In this document: positions 17,919 to 26,915 of the stretch, piece after piece
How positions within the stretch are numbered: the stretch's first letter is position 1
Layout of the letters: each line of letters starts with the position of its first letter
Source of the DNA: Porticoccaceae bacterium
GTDB lineage: Bacteria; Pseudomonadota; Gammaproteobacteria; Pseudomonadales; Porticoccaceae
DNA length: 50,027 nt
Assembly: GCA_029248755.1 (NCBI GenBank)
Contig: JAQWIR010000017.1
Location: 1-50,027 of the forward strand
Direction of reading: 5' to 3'
The notes under the pieces: model-generated
Databases searched by the model: none
What the model saw: only the letters and a program-made list of their open reading frames with translations
What the model was told of the DNA's origin: nothing
Program-made: the position numbers and the translations under genes

Positions 17919-18443
17919 ATGATTAGAATAATAGGAATAGATCCAGGGTCGCGACGCACCGGTTACGGTATTGTCGATATGTCTGGCGCTACGATAAACT
18001 ACGTTACTAGTGGAATTATTCGCCTGCCAGAAGGAACATTGCCAGAGCGACTTCAATTAATCTTTGATGGCCTTAGCCAGTTAATTGAAGAATATAAACC
18101 TGTGGTCATGGGCATTGAAGATGTATTTTTTGCTCGAGACCCAAGGGCGGCGCTAAAATTAGGTCAGGCTCGCGGAGCGGCTATTTTGGCCGGCACCAAT
18201 GCCAAGTTAGCGGTATCAGAATACTCACCTCGAAGCGTGAAGCAGGCGGTAGTGGGAACCGGCGCGGCAGACAAAAAGCAGGTTCAAATGATGGTTACCT
18301 CATTACTCAAGCTTCCCGGTGAGCCCTCTGAGGATGCGGCCGACGGGCTAGCAGTGGCAATCTGCCATGGACACAGTATGCGAAGCCAAAAGATAATGTC
18401 CCAAGCAGGAGTAAAAGGTTTTGCTCGTGGGCGAATGAAATAA
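17919..18443 (+). CDS. ruvC: Holliday junction endonuclease RuvC
   Basis: Resolves Holliday junctions after RuvAB branch migration. The 174 residues begin IIGIDPGSRRTGYGIVD with the first catalytic Asp. The second acidic residue lies in GIEDVFFARDPRAALKLGQARG, and the C-terminal acidic pair in EPSEDAADGLAVAICH. The length is normal. It is followed by ruvA after 28 nt. Confidence 0.97.
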   Translation: MIRIIGIDPGSRRTGYGIVDMSGATINYVTSGIIRLPEGTLPERLQLIFDGLSQLIEEYKPVVMGIEDVFFARDPRAALKLGQARGAAILAGTNAKLAVSEYSPRSVKQAVVGTGAADKKQVQMMVTSLLKLPGEPSEDAADGLAVAICHGHSMRSQKIMSQAGVKGFARGRMK

Positions 18444-18471
18444 ATTAAAATAGAGTGAAAATTAGACGACT

Positions 18472-19062
18472 ATGATTGGAAGACTTCAGGGTAAAGTTCT
18501 CAGCAAGCAAGCGCCAGATTTATTATTGGATGTTCAGGGGGTGGGCTATGAATTACTCGTGCCTTTAAATACATTTTTTGATATACCTGAAATAGGCGAA
18601 ACAGTAACGCTTCATACTCATTTTGTGGTTCGTGAAGATGCCCAGCAGCTTTATGGTTTTAGCCAGTTGGAAGAGCGGTTATTATTTAGGCACCTAATTA
18701 AAGTTAACGGTGTAGGGCCAAAGATGGCCTTGGCAATCCTGTCAGGTATGTCGGCAAAAGAGTTTTCCCGCTGTGTTCAAAAAGATGAAGTAACAACCCT
18801 TGTGAAAATACCGGGTGTAGGTAAAAAAACCGCTGAAAGATTACTAATAGAAATGCGCGATAAAATCACCAAAATTGTCGGTGAAAGTTCAGAAGATATA
18901 GTAGAGCAGGTAACCCAAGATATTAATCTAGAAGCAGAAAGCGCATTGACTGCCCTAGGCTATAAACCGCAGGATGCAGCAAAGATGGTCAGTCGGGTTG
19001 CTGGAGAGCATATCACTAATGCCGAACAGTTAATTCGAGCGGCTTTAAAGTCCATGGTATAA
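18472..19062 (+). CDS. ruvA: Holliday junction branch migration protein RuvA
   Basis: Tetrameric DNA-binding subunit of the RuvAB motor. The 196 residues contain an N-terminal OB fold (MIGRLQGKVLSKQAPDLLLDVQGVGYELLVP), two helix-hairpin-helix motifs (KVNGVGPKMALAILSG and KIPGVGKKTAERLLIEM) and the C-terminal RuvB-binding domain from about residue 150. The domain order and length match the family. Confidence 0.97.
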   Translation: MIGRLQGKVLSKQAPDLLLDVQGVGYELLVPLNTFFDIPEIGETVTLHTHFVVREDAQQLYGFSQLEERLLFRHLIKVNGVGPKMALAILSGMSAKEFSRCVQKDEVTTLVKIPGVGKKTAERLLIEMRDKITKIVGESSEDIVEQVTQDINLEAESALTALGYKPQDAAKMVSRVAGEHITNAEQLIRAALKSMV

Positions 19063-19156
19063 AAAATAGTATAAAAAGCCTGATCTACAGTCATTTCACT
19101 AGTGTAAATTAACCCTCAGGCATGTATCCTTAACCATAGACTTGAGACAGTGACCC

Positions 19157-20194
19157 ATGATTGAACCAGATCGACTAATTTCAGCTGCAGGATCTCCCAC
19201 AGAGGAGCGTTTTGACCGCGCCCTAAGGCCCGTCACGCTAGTCGACTATGTGGGTCAACCTGTAGTTAAAGAGCAATTACAAATTTTCATTGAAGCTGCA
19301 CGCAAGCGCAATGAACCTCTCGATCACTGTTTGGTTTTTGGCCCGCCAGGCCTTGGTAAAACAACTCTTGCGCACATTATTGCCAACGAGATGGAGGTAG
19401 ATCTTAAAACTACCTCAGGGCCAGTGCTTGAAAAAGCTGGTGATCTTGCCGCATTGCTGACCAATCTAGAAGAAGGCGATGTATTGTTTATTGATGAAAT
19501 TCATCGGTTAAGCGCAGTGGTAGAAGAAATACTTTATCCGGCTCTTGAAGATTACCAGCTAGATATTGTGATAGGTGAGGGTCCTGCAGCAAGATCAATC
19601 AAACTAGATTTGCCGCCTTTCACTCTGGTTGGCGCAACCACCAGAGCCGGACTATTAACCTCGCCGCTAAGAGATAGGTTTGGTATTGTCCAGCGTCTAG
19701 AGTTCTATTCTGTTGATGATTTGGCAAAAATTGTAGCTCGCGCAGGGGCTATATTAGATGTGCCAATTGATGCAGCTGGCGCCAAAGAAATAGCTTGTCG
19801 TTCAAGAGGCACGCCTCGAATTGCCAATCGGCTATTGAGGCGCGTAAGAGACTATGCCGAAGTAAAGGCAGATGGCAAAGTAACCATTGAAATAGCCGAT
19901 GCTGCACTCAATATGCTCAACGTGGATAAAAATGGTTTCGATCATTTAGATCGCCGTCTTCTTTTGACCCTAATGGAAAAATTTGATGGTGGTCCAGCCG
20001 GAGTGGATAGCCTAGCCGCAGCTATAAGTGAAGAGCGTGGAACCATCGAGGATGTTCTGGAACCTTACCTTATTCAACAGGGTTTTTTAATGCGTACCTC
20101 AAGAGGTCGCATAGCAACTCGAATGGCCTATGAACATTTTGGTCTAGCTAGCCCAAAACATCTTCAAGAACAGCTGGATGGTCTTGGTGACTAA
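19157..20194 (+). CDS. ruvB: Holliday junction helicase RuvB
   Basis: AAA+ ATPase that drives branch migration. The 345 residues show Walker [10 protein letters not shown] (about 63-71), Walker [10 protein letters not shown], sensor 1 GATTRAGLL, the arginine finger region LRDRFGI and a C-terminal winged helix ([12 protein letters not shown]). A 94-nt gap separates it from ruvA. Its end overlaps ybgC by 17 nt. Confidence 0.98.
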   Translation: MIEPDRLISAAGSPTEERFDRALRPVTLVDYVGQPVVKEQLQIFIEAARKRNEPLDHCLVFGPPGLGKTTLAHIIANEMEVDLKTTSGPVLEKAGDLAALLTNLEEGDVLFIDEIHRLSAVVEEILYPALEDYQLDIVIGEGPAARSIKLDLPPFTLVGATTRAGLLTSPLRDRFGIVQRLEFYSVDDLAKIVARAGAILDVPIDAAGAKEIACRSRGTPRIANRLLRRVRDYAEVKADGKVTIEIADAALNMLNVDKNGFDHLDRRLLLTLMEKFDGGPAGVDSLAAAISEERGTIEDVLEPYLIQQGFLMRTSRGRIATRMAYEHFGLASPKHLQEQLDGLGD

Positions 20195-20600
20195 AAACAC
20201 CCAAGTATTTAGTCATCAAGCCAGAGTCTATATTGAAGATACGGATGCAGGTGGCATTGTGTTTTATGCCAACTATCTCAAATATATGGAGCGGGCACGA
20301 ACCGAATTTTTACGCAGTCTCGGTTACCATAAGCCCGCATTATTTGACGGCATGCAGTTTGTAGTGCGCAGTGTCGAACTGCTTTATCAAAAGCCTGCTG
20401 TTTTGGATGATATTCTCGACATTTCTGCCAATTTAACTAAATTATCCAAGGTAAGTTTTGAAATGCAGCAAAATATTTTCAGAGATGGGGATCTTTTGGT
20501 GGAAGCGAAGGTCAAAATTGCCTGTATAAGTAATGATGTTAGGCGGCCACTGGCTATGCCAGCAGAAATTCATCAAACTTTAAAAAAATATGTTTGCTAA
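20178..20600 (+). CDS. ybgC: Tol-Pal-associated acyl-CoA thioesterase YbgC
   Basis: Hotdog-fold thioesterase of 140 residues, first gene of the tol-pal cluster. The signature [31 protein letters not shown] contains the catalytic Asp. The family hydrolyses acyl-CoA and interacts with phospholipid-synthesis proteins at the membrane. ATG 20178 overlaps the ruvB end by 17 nt, and GTG 20187 is an alternative start. Its fixed place before tolQ supports the name. Confidence 0.95.
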   Translation: MVLVTKNTQVFSHQARVYIEDTDAGGIVFYANYLKYMERARTEFLRSLGYHKPALFDGMQFVVRSVELLYQKPAVLDDILDISANLTKLSKVSFEMQQNIFRDGDLLVEAKVKIACISNDVRRPLAMPAEIHQTLKKYVC

Positions 20601-20614
20601 ACCGGAGCTAAATA

Positions 20615-21304
20615 GTGAGTGAAGAAAATCTATCAATCGTGTCTTTAATCCTTAATGCCAGCCTTTTGGTGCAATTGGTTATGGCTATACTGTTAATTGC
20701 CTCAGTAATTTCATGGGTTATGATTGTTCAGCGTGGCATTTACTTACGCAATGCTGAAAGCGACTATAAAAACTTCGAAGATACCTTTTGGTCAGGAGTT
20801 GATCTTAATAATCTCTATAGAGAACTTTCCCAGCAAGCGCAAGAAAACGGCGGTGGACAGGGTATTGAAAATGTTTTTCGTGCGGGTTTTCGAGAATTTA
20901 CTCGCCTGACTCAAGGTGATGGCACAGATCCAGATGCGGTTATGGAAGGAACGGATCGAGCTATGCGCGTTGCACTTTCAAGAGAAGAAGAAAAGCTAAG
21001 TGCTAATCTACCCTTTTTAGCCAGTGTTGCATCAGTTAGTCCCTACATAGGCCTATTTGGTACCGTATGGGGGATTATGAATTCATTTCGTGGGCTTGCC
21101 ATGGTTCAGCAAGCTACATTGGCCACAGTAGCTCCGGGCATATCAGAAGCACTTATTGCCACGGCGATGGGTTTATTTGCTGCTATACCAGCGGTAATAG
21201 CTTACAACCGATATGCCGCAAAAGTTGAAACAATAAATGCCAGCTATGAAACTTTTGCTGAAGAATTTTCTAGTATTTTGCACCGACAGGTGCATTCAAA
21301 CTAA
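20615..21304 (+). CDS. tolQ: Tol-Pal system protein TolQ
   Basis: Inner-membrane proton-channel subunit that energises TolA during cell division and outer-membrane constriction. The 229 residues have a first membrane helix at about 15-37 (LLVQLVMAILLIASVISWVMI). A large cytoplasmic region with EEEKLSANLPFLASVASVSPYIGLFGTVWGIM follows, then two further helices near residues 132-155 and 170-195. The start is GTG 20615 after AACCGGAG. Confidence 0.97.
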   Translation: MSEENLSIVSLILNASLLVQLVMAILLIASVISWVMIVQRGIYLRNAESDYKNFEDTFWSGVDLNNLYRELSQQAQENGGGQGIENVFRAGFREFTRLTQGDGTDPDAVMEGTDRAMRVALSREEEKLSANLPFLASVASVSPYIGLFGTVWGIMNSFRGLAMVQQATLATVAPGISEALIATAMGLFAAIPAVIAYNRYAAKVETINASYETFAEEFSSILHRQVHSN

Positions 21305-21307
21305 GAG

Positions 21308-21751
21308 TTGAGAGAAAAGCTTAGAGTGAAAAATAAACGAATCAAACGCAAATTAGTCGCTGAAATCAATGTAGTTCCCTACATTGATGTCACGTTGGTT
21401 TTGCTTGTAGTGTTTATGATTACGGCACCCCTTTTAATGCAGGGAGTTAAGGTTGATTTGCCAGTGGCTAATTCCGCTCCAATGGATCAACAAAAACAAG
21501 AACCCCTTATCGTATCGATAAAATCAGATGGAACCTATTGGATCGATGAGAATGGCACCAACATAGCCAATAGTCTGTCATTTATAAAAGATAGAGTTGC
21601 CAAGGTTTTAAGGCAAAAACCTAATACTCCCGTTTTGGTTTGGGGGGATGCTAAGGTTGATTACGGTTCAGTTGTTGATTTGATGAGCCAGCTGCAGCTT
21701 GCAGGAGCGCCCTCAGTTGGTTTGGTCACCGAGCCTCAAAAATCCAAATGA
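21308..21751 (+). CDS. tolR: Tol-Pal system protein TolR
   Basis: ExbD-like partner of TolQ. The 147 residues contain the membrane helix AEINVVPYIDVTLVLLVVFMIT with the proton-conducting aspartate (YIDV) and a periplasmic domain ending SQLQLAGAPSVGLVTEP. The upstream TTG 21308 is the longest start. GTG 21326 is an alternative giving an 11-residue cytoplasmic tail. I cannot decide between them from the weak Shine-Dalgarno. The stop overlaps the tolA ATG. Confidence 0.95.
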   Translation: MREKLRVKNKRIKRKLVAEINVVPYIDVTLVLLVVFMITAPLLMQGVKVDLPVANSAPMDQQKQEPLIVSIKSDGTYWIDENGTNIANSLSFIKDRVAKVLRQKPNTPVLVWGDAKVDYGSVVDLMSQLQLAGAPSVGLVTEPQKSK

Positions 21752-22491
21752 TGGGCACAAAAAGTAGTTACTTTGTGGCAGTAATTTTAAGTATTGGTAT
21801 TCATGCCATGGTTGTTTTAGCGGTACTTGCCAATTGGGAGCCAGAGAGTAAAAAAACAATAGTGCAACCTCAATATATCCAGGCTGAATTAATTCAGCTT
21901 GCGCCAAAGAAGACCGCGGTTAAAAAGCCAACCACTAAACCTTCAATTGATCAGGCTGCAAAGAAACGTGAAGCCGATAAGCGAAGAGCAAAAGAAAAGA
22001 AAATTGCTCAACAGAAATTAGAGGCACAGCGCAAAGCTCAACGTATAAAAAATCAGCAAGAAGCGGAGAAATTACGTCGTGCTAGAGAGGAAAAGCAGCG
22101 CAAAGCAGAACAGGAAAGAGCGAGACTGCAAGCAGAGAAAGCTGAGCAACAGCGAAAACAACAGACTTTGATAGTCGCTAAAGAAGATAAGCAAGCGGCA
22201 AACAGTTATTTACAGTTGATTCGGGCTCAGTTATCCCAACAATGGAATCGACCAAAGAGCGCAAGACGCGGAATGGAAACTTTAATTGAACTAAGACTAG
22301 TCCCTACGGGTCGAATAGTAGGAGTGAAGATTTTAGAGTCCAGTGGTGATATGGCATTTGACCGGTCCGTTGAACAGGCGGCATACAAAGCTGAACCCTT
22401 TTCAGAGTTGCAGAAAATGGAACCCAGAATTTTTGAACAGTATTTTCGCAGTGTGAAAATAGTATTTAACCCCAAAGACTTAAGGCTTTAA
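21748..22491 (+). CDS. tolA: Tol-Pal system protein TolA
   Basis: Periplasm-spanning linker between the TolQR motor and Pal/TolB. The 247 residues have one N-terminal membrane helix (about 9-30, YFVAVILSIGIHAMVVLAVL), a long Lys/Glu/Ala/Gln helix (about 55-150) and the C-terminal TolA domain (NSYLQLIRAQLSQQWNRP...LRLVPTGRIVGVKILESSG). The helix is short compared with E. coli TolA (421 residues). The start codon overlaps the tolR stop as ATGA. Confidence 0.93.
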   Translation: MMGTKSSYFVAVILSIGIHAMVVLAVLANWEPESKKTIVQPQYIQAELIQLAPKKTAVKKPTTKPSIDQAAKKREADKRRAKEKKIAQQKLEAQRKAQRIKNQQEAEKLRRAREEKQRKAEQERARLQAEKAEQQRKQQTLIVAKEDKQAANSYLQLIRAQLSQQWNRPKSARRGMETLIELRLVPTGRIVGVKILESSGDMAFDRSVEQAAYKAEPFSELQKMEPRIFEQYFRSVKIVFNPKDLRL

Positions 22492-22500
22492 AAAAGCCTT

Positions 22501-23808
22501 ATGGAGACAAAGAGAGTGACTAATATTAGGCAGTTTTCAATTTTACTGGTGGCGCTATTCATCGCAAACAGTGCCTATGGTGAATTGGTGATTAGAGTGA
22601 CCGAGGGCAATGACCAGCCCACGATAATAGCGATGTCCCCGTTTGATCTAAAAGGCTTAAAAATTGATGAAGATATCACTGATATTGTCCAGTCTGATCT
22701 ACTGCGAAGCGGTTTGTTTAAATTAATACCTCGCAGTGACATGTTAGCCTTCCCTTCAAATTCGTCTGATGTTTACTATCGAGATTGGCGCCTTTTAGGG
22801 GCTGAATATTTGGTGGTAGGCTCCATGTCAGTTCTACCCGACAAGCGTTATGAATTGGAATTTAGTCTACTGAGCATTAATTCTCAAAAAATACAGTTTA
22901 CTCATAAGGTTCGTACATCATCTTCCAAGATTCGCGATCTCGCCCACTCGGTAAGCGATAAAATATATAAGTCCATCACCGGTATTAGGGGAGCATTTTC
23001 CACGCGGCTTGCCTATGTTTCTGTTATCCGAGAAGGGGATGACTTCACTTATAGACTAAAAGTGGCCGATGCGGACGGTGCCCGCGAAAGTTTGATGCTT
23101 GAATCTAAACAGCCAATTATGTCACCCAATTGGTCACCGGATGGGAAAGAGCTAGCTTATGTCTCTTTTGAAACCGGAAGACCGGCGATTTTCAGACAAA
23201 ATTTAGCTACAGCCGTGCGTCAGCAATTAACTGATTTTAAAGGCCTTAATGGAGCACCATCATGGTCGCCTGACGGTTCAACTCTAGCTTTAGTGCTGTC
23301 GAAAGACGGCAATCCAGAAATTTATAGCCTCAACCTAAAAACAGATAAATTGACCCGTCTCACGCGACATTTTGCAATTGATACCGAGCCAACATGGATG
23401 CCTGATGGAAAACATATATTATTCACCTCCGATCGAGGTGGAACACCGCAGATATACAAACTTAGGCTTGCCGATAAATCCGTACAACGTATCACCTTTA
23501 AAGGTAACTACAATGCTCGGGCCAGTATAGCCCCAGATGGTCGCACTATGGCAATGGTTCATCGCTCATCTAGTGTCTTCCATATTGCCGCATTGGACCT
23601 CAAGACAAAGCGGCTGATAGAATTAACTGAAACTACATTGGATGAGTCTCCCTCTATAGCGCCTAATGGTGCTATGCTGATGTATGCCACCAAGTATAAT
23701 GATAGAGGGATTCTTGCTGCAGTTTCGGTTGATGCTGGTGTAAAATACAATCTACCAGCAAAAATTGGTGATGTTAGGGAGCCTGCATGGTCACCTTTCT
23801 TGCGTTAA
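22501..23808 (+). CDS. tolB: Tol-Pal system protein TolB
   Basis: Periplasmic beta-propeller protein that binds Pal and TolA. The 435 residues begin with a signal peptide ending about ANSAYGE (residue 28). An N-terminal domain (TEGNDQPTIIAMSPFDLKG) is followed by five to six WSPDGK-type propeller repeats (SPNWSPDGKELAYVS, APSWSPDGSTLALVL, EPTWMPDGKHILFTSDRGG). The stop is 56 nt before pal. Confidence 0.97.
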   Translation: METKRVTNIRQFSILLVALFIANSAYGELVIRVTEGNDQPTIIAMSPFDLKGLKIDEDITDIVQSDLLRSGLFKLIPRSDMLAFPSNSSDVYYRDWRLLGAEYLVVGSMSVLPDKRYELEFSLLSINSQKIQFTHKVRTSSSKIRDLAHSVSDKIYKSITGIRGAFSTRLAYVSVIREGDDFTYRLKVADADGARESLMLESKQPIMSPNWSPDGKELAYVSFETGRPAIFRQNLATAVRQQLTDFKGLNGAPSWSPDGSTLALVLSKDGNPEIYSLNLKTDKLTRLTRHFAIDTEPTWMPDGKHILFTSDRGGTPQIYKLRLADKSVQRITFKGNYNARASIAPDGRTMAMVHRSSSVFHIAALDLKTKRLIELTETTLDESPSIAPNGAMLMYATKYNDRGILAAVSVDAGVKYNLPAKIGDVREPAWSPFLR

Positions 23809-23864
23809 ACTATTTAAAAATCTTTTCTATAAACTAAAAGCGTTACTCAAAGGAGTTAACAATC

Positions 23865-24356
23865 ATGAAAACCCGCATACATTTATATGCATCTATACTT
23901 GCCCTCACAGTTCTGGTTGGCTGTAGTTCATCTCCCGTATATGACTCAGAGCCAACAACGACTGAAATTGACAATGCAGCCGTTAAAACTGCTGAAGTTG
24001 AATCAGCTGAAATAGAAGTTGTACCAGTAGTACCCGATACAGCTACTGTATTTTATTTCGACTTTGACAAGGCATTATTGACTGCCGAATCACGGGCAGA
24101 TCTTCTTGAGAATGCAGTTATACTCGCCGGCAACACACGTTCAGTTCGCCTAGAAGGCCATGCTGATGAGCGTGGAACGCGTGAATATAATATGGCACTT
24201 GGCGAGCGTCGTGCTACTTCAGTAAAAGAATTCTTAGTATTACAAGGTGTAGCAGGCGATAGAATTGAAGTGATTAGCTTCGGTGAAGAGCGAGCTGCAG
24301 CCTATGGTAGTGACGACGAAGCATGGCGATTAAATCGTCGTGTAGAGCTTAAATAG
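23865..24356 (+). CDS. pal: Peptidoglycan-associated lipoprotein Pal
   Basis: Outer-membrane lipoprotein that binds peptidoglycan. The 163 residues have a lipobox LVGC with the lipidated Cys20, a disordered linker of about 45 residues, and an OmpA-like domain FYFDFDKALLTAESRADL...LEGHADERGTREYNMALGERRA, including the Asp and Arg that bind diaminopimelate. A good AAGGAG Shine-Dalgarno precedes ATG 23865. Confidence 0.97.
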   Translation: MKTRIHLYASILALTVLVGCSSSPVYDSEPTTTEIDNAAVKTAEVESAEIEVVPVVPDTATVFYFDFDKALLTAESRADLLENAVILAGNTRSVRLEGHADERGTREYNMALGERRATSVKEFLVLQGVAGDRIEVISFGEERAAAYGSDDEAWRLNRRVELK

Positions 24357-24392
24357 GCTCAATAACAGTCCCAACCATAAAAAGCTTGAAAG

Positions 24393-24415
24393 GAGGGTGA
24401 GTAATACTCACCCTC
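24393..24415 (+). repeat. Strong hairpin between pal and cpoB
   Basis: GAGGGTGAGT (24393-24402) pairs perfectly with ACTCACCCTC (24406-24415) around an AAT loop. There is no T run after it, so it is more likely an mRNA-stabilising or attenuating element that keeps pal more abundant than cpoB than a full terminator. Confidence 0.7.
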
Positions 24416-24440
24416 TAAATCTGTTTGAGTGCAGTGAAAT

Positions 24441-25223
24441 ATGAAAAAACAATGTTTATTGCTTGCTACATTGCTGTCTTCCCAGCTTATGGCACAGCCA
24501 TTTTCGCCTGTTGTTGAGCTTAATAGCTCAGGGTATTCCGATACCAAGAAAAAGCCCAGCGCCAGTGATATTCAACGTGCTGAACAGTTCTATCAGATGC
24601 AGGTGTTAAAGGACGAAGTTAAAATGCTTCGCGGCAAGGTTGAAGAGCTGTCTTATCAGTTACAGCAACTTAAACAGCTACAAATGGACGATTACTTAGA
24701 TATTGATCGTCGCTTAACGGCTATCAGCGCATCTAAAGCGACATTAATTCCCACAAATAATACTATCGATAGTATTTTTATTGCTCCAGACTCGCAATTA
24801 ACAGCCCAGACTCTTCAGCCTGAAGTCTCGGCGCCGATAATAGTAACGCCAGAAGATATTGAAGAGGATTATTTAGCCTCTAGTAAACTTCTTAAAGAAA
24901 GAGATTTTGAGGGTGCAATTGCAGCCTTTAAAAATCATATCCTTAACTTTGAGCAAAGTCCCTATTCAGCCAATGCCCATTATTGGTTGGGCGAAATCTA
25001 TGAATTTAGAGGTGAGGCAGAGCTTGCCATGGCGTCTTTTGAGGTTGTAATAAATAGTTATAGTGCCCATAACAAAGCCATGGACGCACGATATAAGCTT
25101 GGTAAGTTGTATCACAAACAAGGTGATAGCAAGCGTGCCATTGAGCTCTTAAAAGAAGCCGCACAAACTAACGGTGGCGCTGGCGCTAAAGCTAAGGCTT
25201 ATCTGAAGGCCAAAGGACTTTAA
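24441..25223 (+). CDS. cpoB: Cell division coordinator CpoB (YbgF)
   Basis: Periplasmic TolA-binding protein that links PBP1B activity to Tol-driven constriction. The 260 residues start with a signal peptide (MKKQCLLLATLLSSQLMAQPFS). A coiled coil at about 45-90 (YQMQVLKDEVKMLRGKVEELSYQLQQLKQL) serves for trimerisation, and the C-terminal half from about 145 contains TPR repeats (YWLGEIYEFRGEAELAMASFEVVI, DARYKLGKLYHKQGDSKRAIELL). The place after pal fixes the name. Confidence 0.94.
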   Translation: MKKQCLLLATLLSSQLMAQPFSPVVELNSSGYSDTKKKPSASDIQRAEQFYQMQVLKDEVKMLRGKVEELSYQLQQLKQLQMDDYLDIDRRLTAISASKATLIPTNNTIDSIFIAPDSQLTAQTLQPEVSAPIIVTPEDIEEDYLASSKLLKERDFEGAIAAFKNHILNFEQSPYSANAHYWLGEIYEFRGEAELAMASFEVVINSYSAHNKAMDARYKLGKLYHKQGDSKRAIELLKEAAQTNGGAGAKAKAYLKAKGL

Positions 25224-25226
25224 AGG

Positions 25227-25253
25227 CTTAATCCTAATCGATTAAGTTTATTT
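25227..25253 (+). terminator. Possible weak terminator or attenuator between cpoB and queE
   Basis: CTTAATC (25227-25233) pairs with GATTAAG (25240-25246) around a 6-nt loop and is followed by TTTATTT. The stem is short and AT-rich, so termination would be partial. Confidence 0.35.
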
Positions 25254-25255
25254 CT

Positions 25256-25906
25256 ATGAATAACCATTCATTACGAATTACTGAAATATTTCATTCTCTA
25301 CAGGGTGAAACTACCACGACCGGCTTGCCGACAGTTTTTGTACGCCTAACGGGTTGCCCACTGCGCTGTGTTTACTGTGATACCGCCTATGCTTTTGAAG
25401 GTGGCGAAAAAATGGCAATCAAAAATATCATCGATACGGTTGCCGATTATCAAACTGATTTCGTCACTGTTACTGGTGGAGAACCATTGGCACAGCCACA
25501 ATGTTTAGAGCTTCTCAAGCAGCTCTGTGATCTTGGCTATCGAGTGTCATTAGAAACCAGTGGTGCAATGACCACAGAGGACGTTGATCCGCGGGTGATT
25601 AAAATCGTCGATCTTAAAACACCGGGATCCGGTGAGGTCAGTCGCAATCTGTATGAGAATGTAAATTACCTCCAGCCAGAGGATGAAGTAAAATTTGTTA
25701 TCTGTGATCGCAAGGATTATGACTGGAGTTGCATGCAGATTGATCAGTTGCGTTTGCGTGATACGGGTTCAGAAATTTTATTTTCACCCAGTCAGGGTCA
25801 ATTAGCACCCAGTCTTTTGGCGCAGTGGATTTTGGAGGATAAGTTAAAGGTACGCATGCAGCTGCAAACTCACAAGGTAATTTGGGGCGACGAGCAGGGA
25901 CGTTAA
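25256..25906 (+). CDS. queE: 7-carboxy-7-deazaguanine synthase
   Basis: Radical SAM enzyme making 7-carboxy-7-deazaguanine in the queuosine pathway. The 216 residues have the cluster motif CPLRCVYC (CxxxCxxC, about 33-41), the TVTGGEPLAQ glycine motif and ETSGA for SAM binding. It is 3 nt before queC, so the two pathway enzymes are coupled. No queD is seen nearby. Confidence 0.95.
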   Translation: MNNHSLRITEIFHSLQGETTTTGLPTVFVRLTGCPLRCVYCDTAYAFEGGEKMAIKNIIDTVADYQTDFVTVTGGEPLAQPQCLELLKQLCDLGYRVSLETSGAMTTEDVDPRVIKIVDLKTPGSGEVSRNLYENVNYLQPEDEVKFVICDRKDYDWSCMQIDQLRLRDTGSEILFSPSQGQLAPSLLAQWILEDKLKVRMQLQTHKVIWGDEQGR

Positions 25907-25909
25907 AGT

Positions 25910-26590
25910 ATGGCAAAAAAAGCAGTTGTATTAGTGTCTGGCGGATTGGACTCATCTACCGTTCTTGCTATAGCCAATCAGCAGGGGTTTGAATGCTACA
26001 CCCTAAGTTTCGACTATGGTCAACGGCATAGATCTGAGCTGGTTGCCGCGCAAACTATTTCTGATGCGATGAGGGTCAAACAACACAAAGTTGTGTCCCT
26101 AGATCTGGCCACTATCGGCGGTTCTGCTCTTACTGATACCAATATAAAAGTTCCAGAGCATGAAACTTCTGGAATTCCGATTACCTATGTTCCCGCGCGA
26201 AACACAGTGTTTTTGTCTATAGCATTGGGTTGGGCAGAAGTCTTAGGCGCCGATGATATTTTTGTGGGTGTTAATGCAGTGGACTACTCGGGTTACCCGG
26301 ATTGCCGTCCAGATTATATAGCCGCTTTTGAGCAGATGGCCAACCTCGCTACCAAGGCTGGAGTTGAGGGTAATAAGTTAACTATTCATGCGCCATTAAT
26401 CAAAATGACAAAGGGACAAATTATAAGACTTGGCATTGAATATGGCGTTGATTATAGCGCCACTGTTTCCTGTTATCAGGCAGCTGCAGATGGCACTGCT
26501 TGTGGTGTTTGTGATAGCTGTAGACTTCGCAAGCAGGGTTTTTTAGAGGCTGGTGTAAAAGACCCCACAAGATATCAAAATAGTACTTGA
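25910..26590 (+). CDS. queC: 7-cyano-7-deazaguanine synthase
   Basis: ATP-dependent amidation and dehydration of CDG to preQ0 in queuosine synthesis. The 226 residues contain the PP-loop SGGLDSST (about 9-16), the [18 protein letters not shown] core and a zinc site in [20 protein letters not shown] near the C terminus. The length is normal. It is followed by tRNA-Lys, as in Pseudomonas-like genomes. Confidence 0.97.
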   Translation: MAKKAVVLVSGGLDSSTVLAIANQQGFECYTLSFDYGQRHRSELVAAQTISDAMRVKQHKVVSLDLATIGGSALTDTNIKVPEHETSGIPITYVPARNTVFLSIALGWAEVLGADDIFVGVNAVDYSGYPDCRPDYIAAFEQMANLATKAGVEGNKLTIHAPLIKMTKGQIIRLGIEYGVDYSATVSCYQAAADGTACGVCDSCRLRKQGFLEAGVKDPTRYQNST

Positions 26591-26614
26591 ATTTATCTTG
26601 CTGGTGAGTATGAT
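26587..26614 (+). promoter_or_regulatory. Promoter for tRNA-Lys
   Basis: TTGAAT (26587-26592) and TATGAT (26609-26614) are 16 nt apart. The tRNA begins 17 nt after the -10 box, a suitable distance. The -35 box overlaps the queC stop codon. Confidence 0.55.
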
Positions 26615-26630
26615 ACGCACCTCATTTAGG

Positions 26631-26706
26631 GGGCCGTTAGCTCAGTTGGTAGAGCAGTTGGCTTTTAACCAATTGGTCCCGCGTTCGAGTCGCGGACGGC
26701 CCACCA
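26631..26706 (+). tRNA. tRNA-Lys (anticodon UUU)
   Basis: Seventy-six nucleotides with encoded CCA. The acceptor stem GGGCCGT pairs with ACGGCCC. The D-loop region TAGCTCAGTTGGTAGAGC is standard, the anticodon loop CTTTTAA gives UUU, and GTTCGAGTC is the T loop. Confidence 0.97.
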
Positions 26707-26915
26707 TTTCTCCTAATGTGCAGCTTAAGTTTCATTTCATTTAGTACACGCGTTCATACCCAAAAAAATTTTATCCTTTTTGCCTTAGCTATGAAGTTGA
26801 AGCAAATTTTGCAGTGCCTACGCAGTTGATGGATAATAAGCACATAAGTTGAAAATTGTAGAATATCTTATTCTATTTATTAATCATCTAAAGTAACTAA
26901 ACAGAGCATAATGTG

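Noticed and set aside
25224-25255. preQ1 riboswitch before queE
   Set aside because: The 32-nt gap contains only a short AT-rich stem and no recognisable aptamer.
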